Shown here: positions 23,990 through 33,200 of the stretch, piece after piece
Layout: every line of letters begins with the position of its first letter
How positions within the stretch are numbered: the first letter of the stretch is position 1
NCBI RefSeq assembly: GCF_003994415.1
Contig: NZ_CP034689.1
Location: 3,906,001 to 3,970,000, forward strand
Source: Achromobacter spanius
GTDB taxonomy: Bacteria; Pseudomonadota; Gammaproteobacteria; Burkholderiales; Burkholderiaceae_B
Length of the DNA stretch: 64,000 bases
Direction: 5' to 3'
Program-made: the position numbers and the translations under genes
The notes under the pieces: model-generated
Seen by the model: the letters and a program-made list of their open reading frames with translations, nothing else
Databases searched by the model: none
What the model was told of the DNA's origin: nothing

Positions 23990-25686
23990 TTACGGTTCCT
24001 CCCGATACTCGGTAACTTGCTCGACAAAATCACCATAGAGTTCCCGGCAGCGGTTCGGGTCTGCCGCACACACTGCGATCATGGTTTCTTGGGTTTCGAT
24101 GCTTAGCTTTCGGAACTTCTCCTGTACTTCATCGCAATTGCCAAACGCTTCGCAACTAGAGGCCTCTGCTCCAAATCGCTTCAGGTCGGACAAAGTGAGT
24201 GCGTTATTTGTCAACTCCGTCACAGCCGCGATGGTGCTAGTGGTGGTATCCACCGAAGTTGCTTCGGATATGCCGGCCACAATACTGGCGACCAAATTGC
24301 CTCGCGCTTCACGCTCCTCTGCAGATAGGTCATCCCCCGCGGCCATTCCTATCAGCTTGGCAAGGACGGAACTCGCTGCAGCCCCCAATGCACCGGCGGA
24401 GCAATTGCTGCCGCTCGCCGCCGCAGCAGCACATCCCACAATTCCATGCAGAAGGGCGCGCGCTGCCTCCGAATCGGCTCCATCACCCATGGAATCGGCG
24501 AGCTTTTTAACTTGCGATGCGCCTAGACCCTGGAAATAGTTCACTGCGGCTGCTTGCACGAAGGCACCAGCGCTGCCTGTCACATTGCCGGCCGCGCCCG
24601 CTGAAATCGCGCCCACAACGCGGCGGTAAGACCCAGACGGGCCCCACTCACTATCCAGCTTCTCCGCAGTTGCGGCGGCTTGTTCGCGCTCGGCTTGAGA
24701 CAGCGTCTTGTCCTTTGCACGAGCTTTTAGAGCGTCAATTTCCTTCGCCCGATTCGTCAAAAACTGCCCCACCTGCCGCTGGGCCTCCGACGCAATCTCA
24801 AACCCCGCCTCGATCTTCTCCTTGTCAAAGATCGGCTTCAGCGCATTCAACGTATCGGTCGTGTCTCGGTTCAACGACGCGATCGTCTCCGCTGCCGTCT
24901 TGCCGGTCAGGGCCAACTGCCCCGCCTCGTCACGAATGACGATCGTGCCGCCGCTGATGCCGCTTTGTGTGGTCGAACTACTGTTGCCGCTGGCAGCCAC
25001 CACCACGGGCGTGCCCATGCCGAAGCCGCTGCTGCCCGTCGATATCGACGAACCCGCGTCCTTCGATGCGCCGCCGGCTACCTGGCCGCCCTTGGTCGTG
25101 CCCAGCCCTGAGTCGCCCGCCTTGGCGCTTCCGCCGAACCCGAAGCTCCCACCAATCGACACCTGGCTACCGCTGTACTTGGCGGTGTTCTTCAGGTCCT
25201 GCGCGACCAGCGTCCCCGTCGTCAACTTGTTCAGGCCGTCAGCCACCGCGCGGTCGCTGCTGGCAATGACGCTGCCGAGCAAGGTGGTGTTGTTCTTGAC
25301 GTCGATCAGGAAACCGCCGTCGCCCGCCCACAAGCCCGTCTGTTCAGTGACCGTCTTGAAGTCACTGTTCATCTTGCCGGCGCCGGCGTTGGCCCATGCG
25401 CTGCTTGAACCGTAGCAGTACGGCGGGATACACAGGCTCACGCCAAAGCCCGCGCTCTTGTTCTTGGAGTCGTACTTGCTGCTGTCTTGCAGGCTCTCAA
25501 GTAGCAGGTTGCCACCGACCGACGCGATGATCTGGTCGGCCTTGCCCGCCGCGCCCTTCAATGTCGTGTCCCCGCCCGACTGGATGGCGAGTACGTTGCC
25601 TGCCGTGATATTGCTGTTGGTCCGGCTTTCGTCGCGACCGTCCGCATTGCCGCGTCCGACCGAGGCACCCAGTTCAAGGGTGAATT
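23990..25686 (-). pseudogene. Truncated mosaic cdiA C-terminal module (copy 3)
   Basis: This frame lacks a signal peptide, TPS domain and toxin. It starts inside a CdiA repeat block (LELGASVGRG) and ends at EYREE, where the IS3 element supplies a stop (EEP). Bases 24743-25686 nearly match the orphan module at 28081-29024, while 23996 to about 24770 nearly match the main cdiA at 30851 to about 31625. The junction is at NRAKE, the point where the two parents diverge. It is therefore a recombinant of the two, later cut by the IS. Its own toxin and immunity genes are gone. The first Met of the open frame is at 25561. Confidence 0.85.
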
Positions 25687-26400
25687 CGAATCAACCTTCC
25701 CTCGACTTCCTCAATGACGTTGATATGCCCTGTCCTTGCATCCAAAAATCGACCGGCTCTGGGAATATTGGCGACTTCTGCAAAGCATTGGCATCAATGC
25801 TTCCCTTAATTACCATGCAGTCTGACTTTAAATTCTGGCTGTTGATCTTGGTGTGGCCGTAATTGCCGCTGACCGAGTTGGCGCCGTAGCACAGGGGCGG
25901 GATGCACAGGCTTACCTGCACGCCCACGCTGCGGTCGCGTGCGGCGTAGTGGCTGATGTCCTGCAGGCTTTCGCCAACAAGGTTGCCGCCCACCGTCGCC
26001 ATAATCAGGTCGGCGCTGGCTTGCGCGCCGCGCAAGACCGTGTCGCCGCCGGAGTTCATGGTCAGGTTGCCGCCGGCCTGGACATGGGTGTTGTTCCACG
26101 TCGTATCCCGGCCATCGCTTTTGTTCTTGCTGCCGCCTGCCGCCTGCCGCCAAGTTGATGCTGACGCCGTTCTGGGTTCCACCGATCGAAAAGCCCACCC
26201 CGACACTGGCGTTGCTGCTCTTGCCGCCAGTCTTCTGGCTGGCGGTACTCTGCTGGGCGGCAAGCAGAATGTTGCGGCCCGCGGCCAGGGCGGAGCCGGC
26301 CACGACGATGCTGCATTGATCGGCCTTGTCCGCTGCGATGATCGTCAGGTCGCGGCCGGCCCGGCCCCTTGCAATTCTTGGTCGAGACTGCCCCCAAGCT
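25674..26400 (-). pseudogene. Frameshifted cdiA module fragment (copy 4)
   Basis: Broken frames here match a CdiA module (RDLTIIAADKADQ, NILLAAQQST, SNASVGVGFSIGGTQNGVSI, then NTHVQAGGNLTMNSGGD and VGVQVSLCIPPLCYGANSV). The frame changes at three direct copies of a 7-bp unit (TGCCGCC on the plus strand, about 26129-26150); removing one copy restores AAGGSKNKSDGRDTTW. After KINSQ the sequence leaves the CdiA pattern for a short tail, and a further shift near 25758 opens VANIPRAGRFLDARTGHINV, which looks like the end of another toxin. A decayed orphan toxin module is the best reading. Confidence 0.7.
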
Positions 26401-26419
26401 GCCGAATCAACTGGGACTA

Positions 26420-26863
26420 TTAATTTGAAAGTTCATTAAGAAAATCGACAATCGAGGTCATATCTGTCTTCCATTGAGATATTTCAAGACCGTCCTCATT
26501 GAACTCCGTCCTCCGAGATACGTAAGAACTTATTTTTTCAGGATCGAAAGGCTCGGACATTTCCTCAAGAAATAAGATCCTGTTCTGAATATAAGCCTGC
26601 TCACCCTCTATGAAAATTACCCAATAAAAAATGAAATTACTTGCCTCCGGGTCCCGCATAGATGTCACCAATACGGCATGATCACCTTCTCGCAAACCCC
26701 GCTTTAACGATTTCTTCCAACTACTTATATATTCATTTCTTGACCAATATTCTGTCGGCGCAAAGAAACTTTCAGTATATCCATCAATTTCTATTTCACC
26801 CTTCAACACCGGCTCATTGAATTCTGTCAACACCTCTTCGCCCAGAGCAATGCTAAAACTCAT
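26420..26863 (-). CDS. cdiI: CDI immunity protein, CdiI (DUF1436-like)
   Basis: The 147-aa cytoplasmic protein overlaps the orphan toxin stop as ATGA and is AT-rich like other immunity genes. It contains PTEYWSRNEYISSWKKSLKR and HAVLVTSMRDPEASNFIFYW, a pattern I associate with the CdiI family that neutralises the Enterobacter cloacae CdiA 16S rRNA nuclease (DUF1436/PF07262). The preceding toxin resembles that same nuclease group, which supports the pairing. It would protect the cell from siblings or competitors that deliver this toxin. The family name is from memory. Confidence 0.8.
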   Translation of the reverse strand: MSFSIALGEEVLTEFNEPVLKGEIEIDGYTESFFAPTEYWSRNEYISSWKKSLKRGLREGDHAVLVTSMRDPEASNFIFYWVIFIEGEQAYIQNRILFLEEMSEPFDPEKISSYVSRRTEFNEDGLEISQWKTDMTSIVDFLNELSN

Positions 26864-29148
26864 TTTTTTATCCTATTCAAGTCTCGATCGTACGTGCCGA
26901 CTCTGTTTCCGCGACGATCAAATACCTTCCAACCATCTGACACATTATGACCGTCAACATCGGGCGTAATGTAGTTTTTCCCATTCCAGAATACGACTTG
27001 CCCATGCGAGTCAAACGGAGCCCTTTGCGGGGAAATTCTATTCGTATAGCCCAGTTCTTTGGCCCTTTGCTCCAACTCCTTGCTTCTGCTAAAGATCGGA
27101 TCGACGACAATAGGACCATTGTTTGGAGTACTGATCGTACCTCCGCTGTCGACGTCCGCCTCCCCGCTGCCTGGCACCCCAATCGGCCCAACCGCATCAC
27201 CCGGCCAAACCGGGATCTCCGAACCAAACGTCTCCTTCTCGGAAGGCAGTGGCGGCGGCGTATCCACCCTCACCACATCGCCAGGCTTACCCGGCAGCGC
27301 CGTCTCGCGCCCCACCGCGCTGCCCACGAATTCTGTCACCCAGTTTCCTACCGCGTCAGACGCAGCGGTAATACCCACCAGCGCAGCAGTTCCCACATAG
27401 ATGGCGCCGTCCTTCATTTGCACGGCAACGTAGACGGTCTTGTCCAACACGTACGTGACTGCTCGCTGGCAACTCGGCGTCGTTGCACACTTAGCCGCCG
27501 CCGCGCCAACCGCAGGGATTGCGAGCTGCGCCCCGTTCTGCGATGTCTCCAGCGCTGCCGCAGTACCCGCCGTTGCCGCATCCGCTCCCGCAGCGCTCGC
27601 TATGCCAGCCACCAGACTTGTGACCAGATTGCGCCGCGCTTCGACTTGCTCGGGGGTTAGGCCCTCGGGCGAGCCCATCAGGCTGTTGAGGATGCTGCCC
27701 GCGCTCGCACCCAAGGCGCCCGAAGCGCAGGCTGCACCTTGGCCTGCGGCGCCCGCGCATCCCACGATGCCGTGCAACGCCGCGCGCGCAGCCTCCGATT
27801 GCGGATCCCTGCCTAGGCTATCGGCGATCTGCTTCACCTGGGCTGCCCCAAGACCTTGAAGGTAGTTCACCGCGGCCGACTGCACAAATGCGCTGGTCGA
27901 TCCCGTCACGTTTGCGCCAGCCGCGCCCGACAACGCTAACAAGACCAAGCCGTACTTGCCACCAGCACTCCAATCCTGAGCGCGTTGCGCCTGATCCATG
28001 AGCGCGCTCATGCTTGCCGCGTCGTTGGCTCCGCCTGTCTCGATCGCGTCAGATAGCGCCTTCTCTGCCGCCTGCTTCTCCTTCGCCCGATTCGTCAAAA
28101 ACTGCCCCACCTGCCGCTGGGCCTCCGACGCAATCTCAAACCCCGCCTCGATCTTCTCCTTGTCAAAAATCGGCTTCAGCGCATTCAACGTATCGGTCGT
28201 GTCCCGATTCAACGACGCGATCGTCTCCGCTGCCGTCTTGCCGGTCAGGGCCAACTGCCCCGCCTCGTCACGAATGACGATCGTGCCGCCGCTGATGCCG
28301 CTTTGTGTGGTCGAACTACTGTTGCCGCTGGCAGCCACCACCACGGGCGTGCCCATGCCGAAGCCGCTGCTGCCCGTCGATATCGACGAACCCGCGTCCT
28401 TCGATGCGCCGCCGGCTACCTGGCCGCCCTTGGTCGTGCCCAGCCCTGAGTCGCCCGCCTTGGCGCTTCCGCCGAACCCGAAGCTCCCACCAATCGACAC
28501 CTGGCTACCGCTGTACTTGGCGGTGTTCTTCAGGTCCTGCGCGACCAGCGTCCCCGTCGTCAACTTGTTCAGGCCGTCAGCCACCGCGCGGTCGCTGCTG
28601 GCAATGACGCTGCCGAGCAAGGTGGTGTTGTTCTTGACGTCGATCAGGAAACCGCCGTCGCCCGCCCACAAGCCCGTCTGTTCAGTGACCGTCTTGAAGT
28701 CGCTGTTCATCTTGCCGGCGCCGGCGTTGGCCCATGCGCTGCTTGAACCGTAGCAGTACGGCGGGATACACAGGCTCACGCCAAAGCCCGCGCTCTTGTT
28801 CTTGGAGTCGTACTTGCTACTGTCTTGCAGGCTCTCAAGTAGCAGGTTGCCACCGACCGACGCGATGATCTGGTCGGCCTTGCCCGCCGCGCCCTTCAAG
28901 GTCGTGTCCCCGCCCGACTGGATGGCGAGTACGTTGCCTGCCGTGATATTGCTGTTGGTCCAGCTTTCGTCGCGACCGTTGGCCTTTCCGCGTCCAACCG
29001 AGGCGCCCAGTTCGAGGGTGAATCCGTTTTGCTGACCGCCTGTGGAATAACCGATGCCGATGCTGGCGCTACTGCTCTTGCTGTCCGTCTTCTGCTCGAA
29101 CACGTTGCGCGCCGCTTGCAGCACGATGTCGCCTTCAGCCTTGAGCAC
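26860..29148 (-). CDS. Orphan CdiA C-terminal module with Ntox21-like RNase toxin
   Basis: The frame is open from about 29283; the first ATG is at 29148, giving 762 aa. It has no signal peptide or TPS domain, so it is an orphan cdiA-CT module and not a secreted protein. Residues 1 to about 350 repeat the end of the main CdiA (IIASVGGNLLLESLQDSSKY, NALKPIFDKEKIEAGFEIAS). Beyond NRAKE it differs from the main copy. The last 80 residues (ELGYTNRISPQRAPFDSHG, VFWNGKNYITPDVDGHNVSD, NRVGTYDRDLNRIKK) resemble Ntox21, the 16S rRNA-cleaving CdiA toxin of Enterobacter cloacae. Its immunity gene overlaps the stop. Recombination into the main cdiA would arm a new toxin. Confidence 0.8.
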   Translation of the reverse strand: MLKAEGDIVLQAARNVFEQKTDSKSSSASIGIGYSTGGQQNGFTLELGASVGRGKANGRDESWTNSNITAGNVLAIQSGGDTTLKGAAGKADQIIASVGGNLLLESLQDSSKYDSKNKSAGFGVSLCIPPYCYGSSSAWANAGAGKMNSDFKTVTEQTGLWAGDGGFLIDVKNNTTLLGSVIASSDRAVADGLNKLTTGTLVAQDLKNTAKYSGSQVSIGGSFGFGGSAKAGDSGLGTTKGGQVAGGASKDAGSSISTGSSGFGMGTPVVVAASGNSSSTTQSGISGGTIVIRDEAGQLALTGKTAAETIASLNRDTTDTLNALKPIFDKEKIEAGFEIASEAQRQVGQFLTNRAKEKQAAEKALSDAIETGGANDAASMSALMDQAQRAQDWSAGGKYGLVLLALSGAAGANVTGSTSAFVQSAAVNYLQGLGAAQVKQIADSLGRDPQSEAARAALHGIVGCAGAAGQGAACASGALGASAGSILNSLMGSPEGLTPEQVEARRNLVTSLVAGIASAAGADAATAGTAAALETSQNGAQLAIPAVGAAAAKCATTPSCQRAVTYVLDKTVYVAVQMKDGAIYVGTAALVGITAASDAVGNWVTEFVGSAVGRETALPGKPGDVVRVDTPPPLPSEKETFGSEIPVWPGDAVGPIGVPGSGEADVDSGGTISTPNNGPIVVDPIFSRSKELEQRAKELGYTNRISPQRAPFDSHGQVVFWNGKNYITPDVDGHNVSDGWKVFDRRGNRVGTYDRDLNRIKK

Positions 29149-29283
29149 CGCGTTATTACCCGCCGACAGGTTCGAGCCCGTGACGGTGATGTCCGAGTCC
29201 TTGCCGGCTCCTTGGGCGACGATGGTCAGGTCTTTGCCGGCCGCGACCGTCGAACCGAAGGCGCTGGACGAACTACGGCCGAC

Positions 29284-29488
29284 CTACGACTCCAACCATC
29301 GGAAATATAGGCCGACCATATCGTTGCTTACGTTAGGTGCGATGATCTATGCCGAAAGAGCCTTGGCCATTATCAAAATCTCTACGCTTGAGATTCTGCA
29401 ACCACCGTGGGAGGCGGCCAAAATCAACCCAACGTTCACGATGAGTAAAAGCTGAAACAGCACTGGTGCGGGGTCGCTGCTGGCCAAC
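29284..29488. other. Gap between orphan module and main immunity gene
   Basis: CdiA homology stops near 29283. The next 200 bases hold no frame I can support on either strand and no hairpin with a T-tract. It is probably the recombination scar between the main cdi operon and the orphan module. Confidence 0.5.
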
Positions 29489-30235
29489 TCAAACTAAAGG
29501 TTCGTTATTAATTAAAAAAAAACCCTCTGGAAATAAATTCCGAAGCTCAGCACGGCTTTTAGAAAACGACGAAAACTCGTTTGCAACGTCGCTGATATTT
29601 TCTGTAACCCTCACCAAGTAACCGCCCCCTAGTTCCTCAATACGAAAACCTGCCGCGGCGACTTTAACGACGTTGACCTCTCGGGCAAATTCGTCTCCGT
29701 AGAACATACCCCACCCCACATTCGGAATGCCTGGTTTTAATGCAGCATTGAATGAACCGATTTGGAAGCTGCCATTCTTATCAGCAGGAGCCAACTCGGG
29801 ACTAGTAAATAAATGCACCATACCGAGCTGAGGAGAGAAAATTTCACACCACACTTTGAAGAGTGAATACCAATCAACCTTATCGCTATAGTCAGCCTTT
29901 AAGGAAATGGTCCCAGGAACGACTTGCCCTCGATTATTTCGAGATGTGTGAACAACACTGCCAGACGATTTTATAGCCTTCTTTCTTCGCCACGCAAAGT
30001 CTTGGTAAAAATCGGACAAAACTCCATTAAGGCGCAATGAAGCTTTAGAAGCCCAAATATTTTCACACGAACTCTTTCCCAAAAAAAGCTCCGTGAACTT
30101 ATCCGCATTGTGTGATACCTGTTCAGGATGCAGCCACCCTCCGCTCACGTTTAACGAATCAATGAGCTTTTCGCCAGCACCCCAATCAATGGTCTCAGAT
30201 TTTGTTCGAATCGCTATTTGTATATATGATTTCAT
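29489..30235 (-). CDS. Probable immunity protein for the main CdiA toxin
   Basis: The 248-aa AT-rich gene starts 6 bp after the end of the cdiA frame, the normal place for cdiI. The protein is cytoplasmic, with no signal or membrane helix; visible parts are SGGWLHPEQVSHNADKFTEL, VPGTISLKADYSDKVDW and RIEELGGGYLVRVTENISDV. Size and layout bring to mind the Imm52 family, which is known beside restriction-endonuclease-fold toxins, but I cannot confirm it. Position is the main evidence. As CdiA is split by a stop codon, this gene may now serve only for defence. Confidence 0.7.
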   Translation of the reverse strand: MKSYIQIAIRTKSETIDWGAGEKLIDSLNVSGGWLHPEQVSHNADKFTELFLGKSSCENIWASKASLRLNGVLSDFYQDFAWRRKKAIKSSGSVVHTSRNNRGQVVPGTISLKADYSDKVDWYSLFKVWCEIFSPQLGMVHLFTSPELAPADKNGSFQIGSFNAALKPGIPNVGWGMFYGDEFAREVNVVKVAAAGFRIEELGGGYLVRVTENISDVANEFSSFSKSRAELRNLFPEGFFLINNEPLV

Positions 30236-30241
30236 AAGCCA

Positions 30242-33200
30242 TCAAAACTTCGTCAAGTCACCGGTAGTAGGGTTATATCTGAATACATCACCACCAGTAC
30301 CTCTAACTTGGCGCAAAAGTTCTCTAGAAATATTATTTGTCCTAGGACTCACAACAAGATTCAATGGCTGACCTATTGCAGTTGCAGCTTGAATCTGTGC
30401 CCGCAACTGGTTAGACATTGAAAGGTTCTGGACATTTTTAACCTCCAAAAGCCCCCCGACGTTTGTCCCCCACAGATCAGGAATTGTTGTTACCTGCGCG
30501 CCGTTAGGTAGCTGAACAGTTACCGGATTAGTATTCTTCACCCCACCAACATGCCCTAATGCCTCTGTCACTTGGCGTTCAAATGCAACGCCACTTTGAC
30601 GATTAAGGGTGATCTGAGGCACTCCGCCTACAACATCTGTCGCTTTTACACCCTTAATCGACCCAGCTACCGCGCTCGCAGCCGCCACAAGCCTTATGGC
30701 CGTCTCGGAACTTACGCCATATCTCTTCTGAAGATCAGCGGCGATTTCAGTATGGAGAACCATACTGACCGCCTCAGCGTTGTGCAAGAAGTATATGGCA
30801 ACATCATTCCTAAGGCCCGCAGGAAGGTCCATGCCACTTAACTTATCCAGTTCCTCCCGATACTCGGTAACTTGCTCGACAAAATCACCATAGAGTTCCC
30901 GGCAGCGGTTCGGGTCTGCCGCACACACTGCGATCATGGTTTCTTGGGTTTCGATGCTTAGCTTTCGGAACTTCTCCTGTACTTCATCGCAATTGCCAAA
31001 CGCTTCGCAACTAGAGGCTTCTGCTCCAAATCGCTTCAGGTCGGACAAAGTGAGTGCGTTATTTGTCAACTCCGTCACAGCCGCGATGGTGCTAGTGGTG
31101 GTATCCACCGAAGTTGCTTCGGATATGCTGGCCACAATACTGGCGATCAAATTGCCACGCGCTTCACGTTCTTCCGCGGACAGTTCATCGCCCGCAGCCA
31201 TACCGATGAGCTTTGCAAGCACCGAGCTCGCTGCAGCCCCCAATGCACCGGAGGAACAATTTCCGCTGCTAGCCGCGGCTCCTGCACATCCCACAATTCC
31301 ATGCAGAAGGGCGCGCGCTGCCTCCGAATCTGCTCCATCACCCATGGAATCGGCGAGCTTTTTAACTTGCGATGCGCCTAGACCCTGGAAATAGTTCACT
31401 GCGGCAGCTTGCACGAAGGCACCAGCGCTGCCTGTCACATTGCCGGCCGCGCCCGCTGAAATCGCGCCCACAACGCGGCGGTAAGACCCAGACGGCCCCC
31501 ACTCACTATCCAGCTTCTCCGCAGCTGCGGCGGCTTGTTCGCGCTCGGCTTGAGACAGCGTCTGGTCCTTTGCACGAGCTTTTAGAGCGTCAATTTCCTT
31601 CGCCCGATTCGTCAAAAACTGCCCCATCTGCCGACTGGCTTCTGACGCAATCTCAAACCCCGCCTCGATCTTCTCCTTGTCAAAGATCGGCTTCAGCGCA
31701 TTCAACGTATCGGACGTATCCCGGTTCAACGCCGCGATCGTCTCCGCCGCAGTCTTGCCGGTCAGGGCAAGTTGGCCAGCCCCATCACGAATGACTACGC
31801 TGCCGCCGCTGATCGCACTGTATGTCGTCGAATCGGCATTCCCAGACGCCGCAACGACCACGGGCATACCGGCGGACATTCCATTGCTGTTCGTCGGTAA
31901 GCTCGTGCCAGGCACCTTATCCGCACCGCCCGCCGCTTGCCCTTTCGAGTTCGTACCGACATCACCCTGCTTAGCTTCCCCTCCCCCGCTGCCTCCCCAG
32001 CTATATCCGCCGCTGAGCGCGACCTGATCAGCCTTGTAGCGCGCGGTATTCTGCAAGTCTTTGACGATAAGCGTGCCGGTGGACAGCTGATTCAGGCCGT
32101 CTGCCACAGCCTGCTCACTGCTCGATATGACGCCACCAATCAGCGTGGTGTTCTGGCCTACGCTCACCAGAAAACCGCCGTCACCCGCTTTCAGCCCCGC
32201 CTGCTGTGTAGCGGTCTGGAAATTGCTGTCCATCCTGCCTTGCGAGACATTTCCGGAGACGGAGCTTTTGCAGTAGCCGTAAATGCAAATGCTGGCTTGA
32301 ATGCCGGCGCTCTGCTGCTTGGCATCGTAGGTGCTGGTGTCTTGCAGCGTCTCGATTCGAAGATTCTTGCCGACCGAGGCGATGATCTGATCTGCGCTGG
32401 CTGTCGCACCAATCAGCGAGGTGTCGCCGCCCGATTGCAATGCCAACACGTTGCCGGCAACCACATCGGTGTACGTCCAATTGATGTCTTTGCCATCTGC
32501 GCGCCCTCTGCCACCACCTGCACCGATGTTCAGCATCACGCCTATGCCTTTTTCACTGCTCGCTGAGACCCCAATGCCGACGCTACCGTTGTAGCTCTTG
32601 TTTTTCGTGTGCTGCTCAAAGGTGTTTTGCGCAGCTTGCAGCAGAATGTCGCCATCTGCTTTGATGATGGCGTTGTTCCCCGCTGACAGGCGTGAACCTG
32701 TGACGGTGACGTCAGACGCGGAGCCGGCCCCCTTAGCGACGATGGTCAGGTCTTTGCCCGCCGCCACGGTAGATCCCAAAACGGAAGACGACGCGCGATC
32801 TGTCGTGCTTTGGCTCTTGCTTACTCCAAAGTTGATACTGACACTCACGCCGCCAGCGCTCTTGGGATCGGCCGCGACAGCGTCATAGGCGTTGACCGCG
32901 GCAAGACCGGTAGTCGCCAAAGCCAGTCCTTGCATGACCTTGTTATCGGTCTTCCCTGCTGCATCCCCCATTTTTCCCGCGGTCTGCATCGCGTCGACCA
33001 AAGGCGTGTTGGCATTAATGCTCAACCCCGTCTGCTTGATCTCATGAAATTCCTTCTCTTGCGTGGTGTCCAGCGCCGCGCCGATGTTGACTTCCTTGCC
33101 GATCAGCGTGATGTCGCCTTGCCGTGCAATGACGTTGCTGCCCGTGATGTTGAGGGCGTTGCCGGCGTTGATCAGCACGTCGCCTTCGACGCTGCCCACG

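Larger units (their letters stand above)
22795..23994. mobile_element. IS3-family insertion sequence (complete, about 1.2 kb)
   Basis: The ends are imperfect inverted repeats of about 29 bp. The left is CGTAAGC-A-CCCC then TGTCAAGTAGACATCG (22795 on); the right, read inwards, is CGTAAGC-T-CCCC then CTTCAGGTAGACACCG. Between them lie overlapping orfA and orfB on the minus strand, the normal IS3 plan. I see no clear target duplication (ATAG left, GTTC right), so one junction may have been rearranged. It interrupts an older IS3 copy on its left and truncates a cdiA module on its right. Confidence 0.85.

Noticed and set aside
20192..30240. Genomic island or prophage of defined type
   Set aside because: There is no integrase, tRNA target or phage structural gene; IS elements and CDI modules explain the region.
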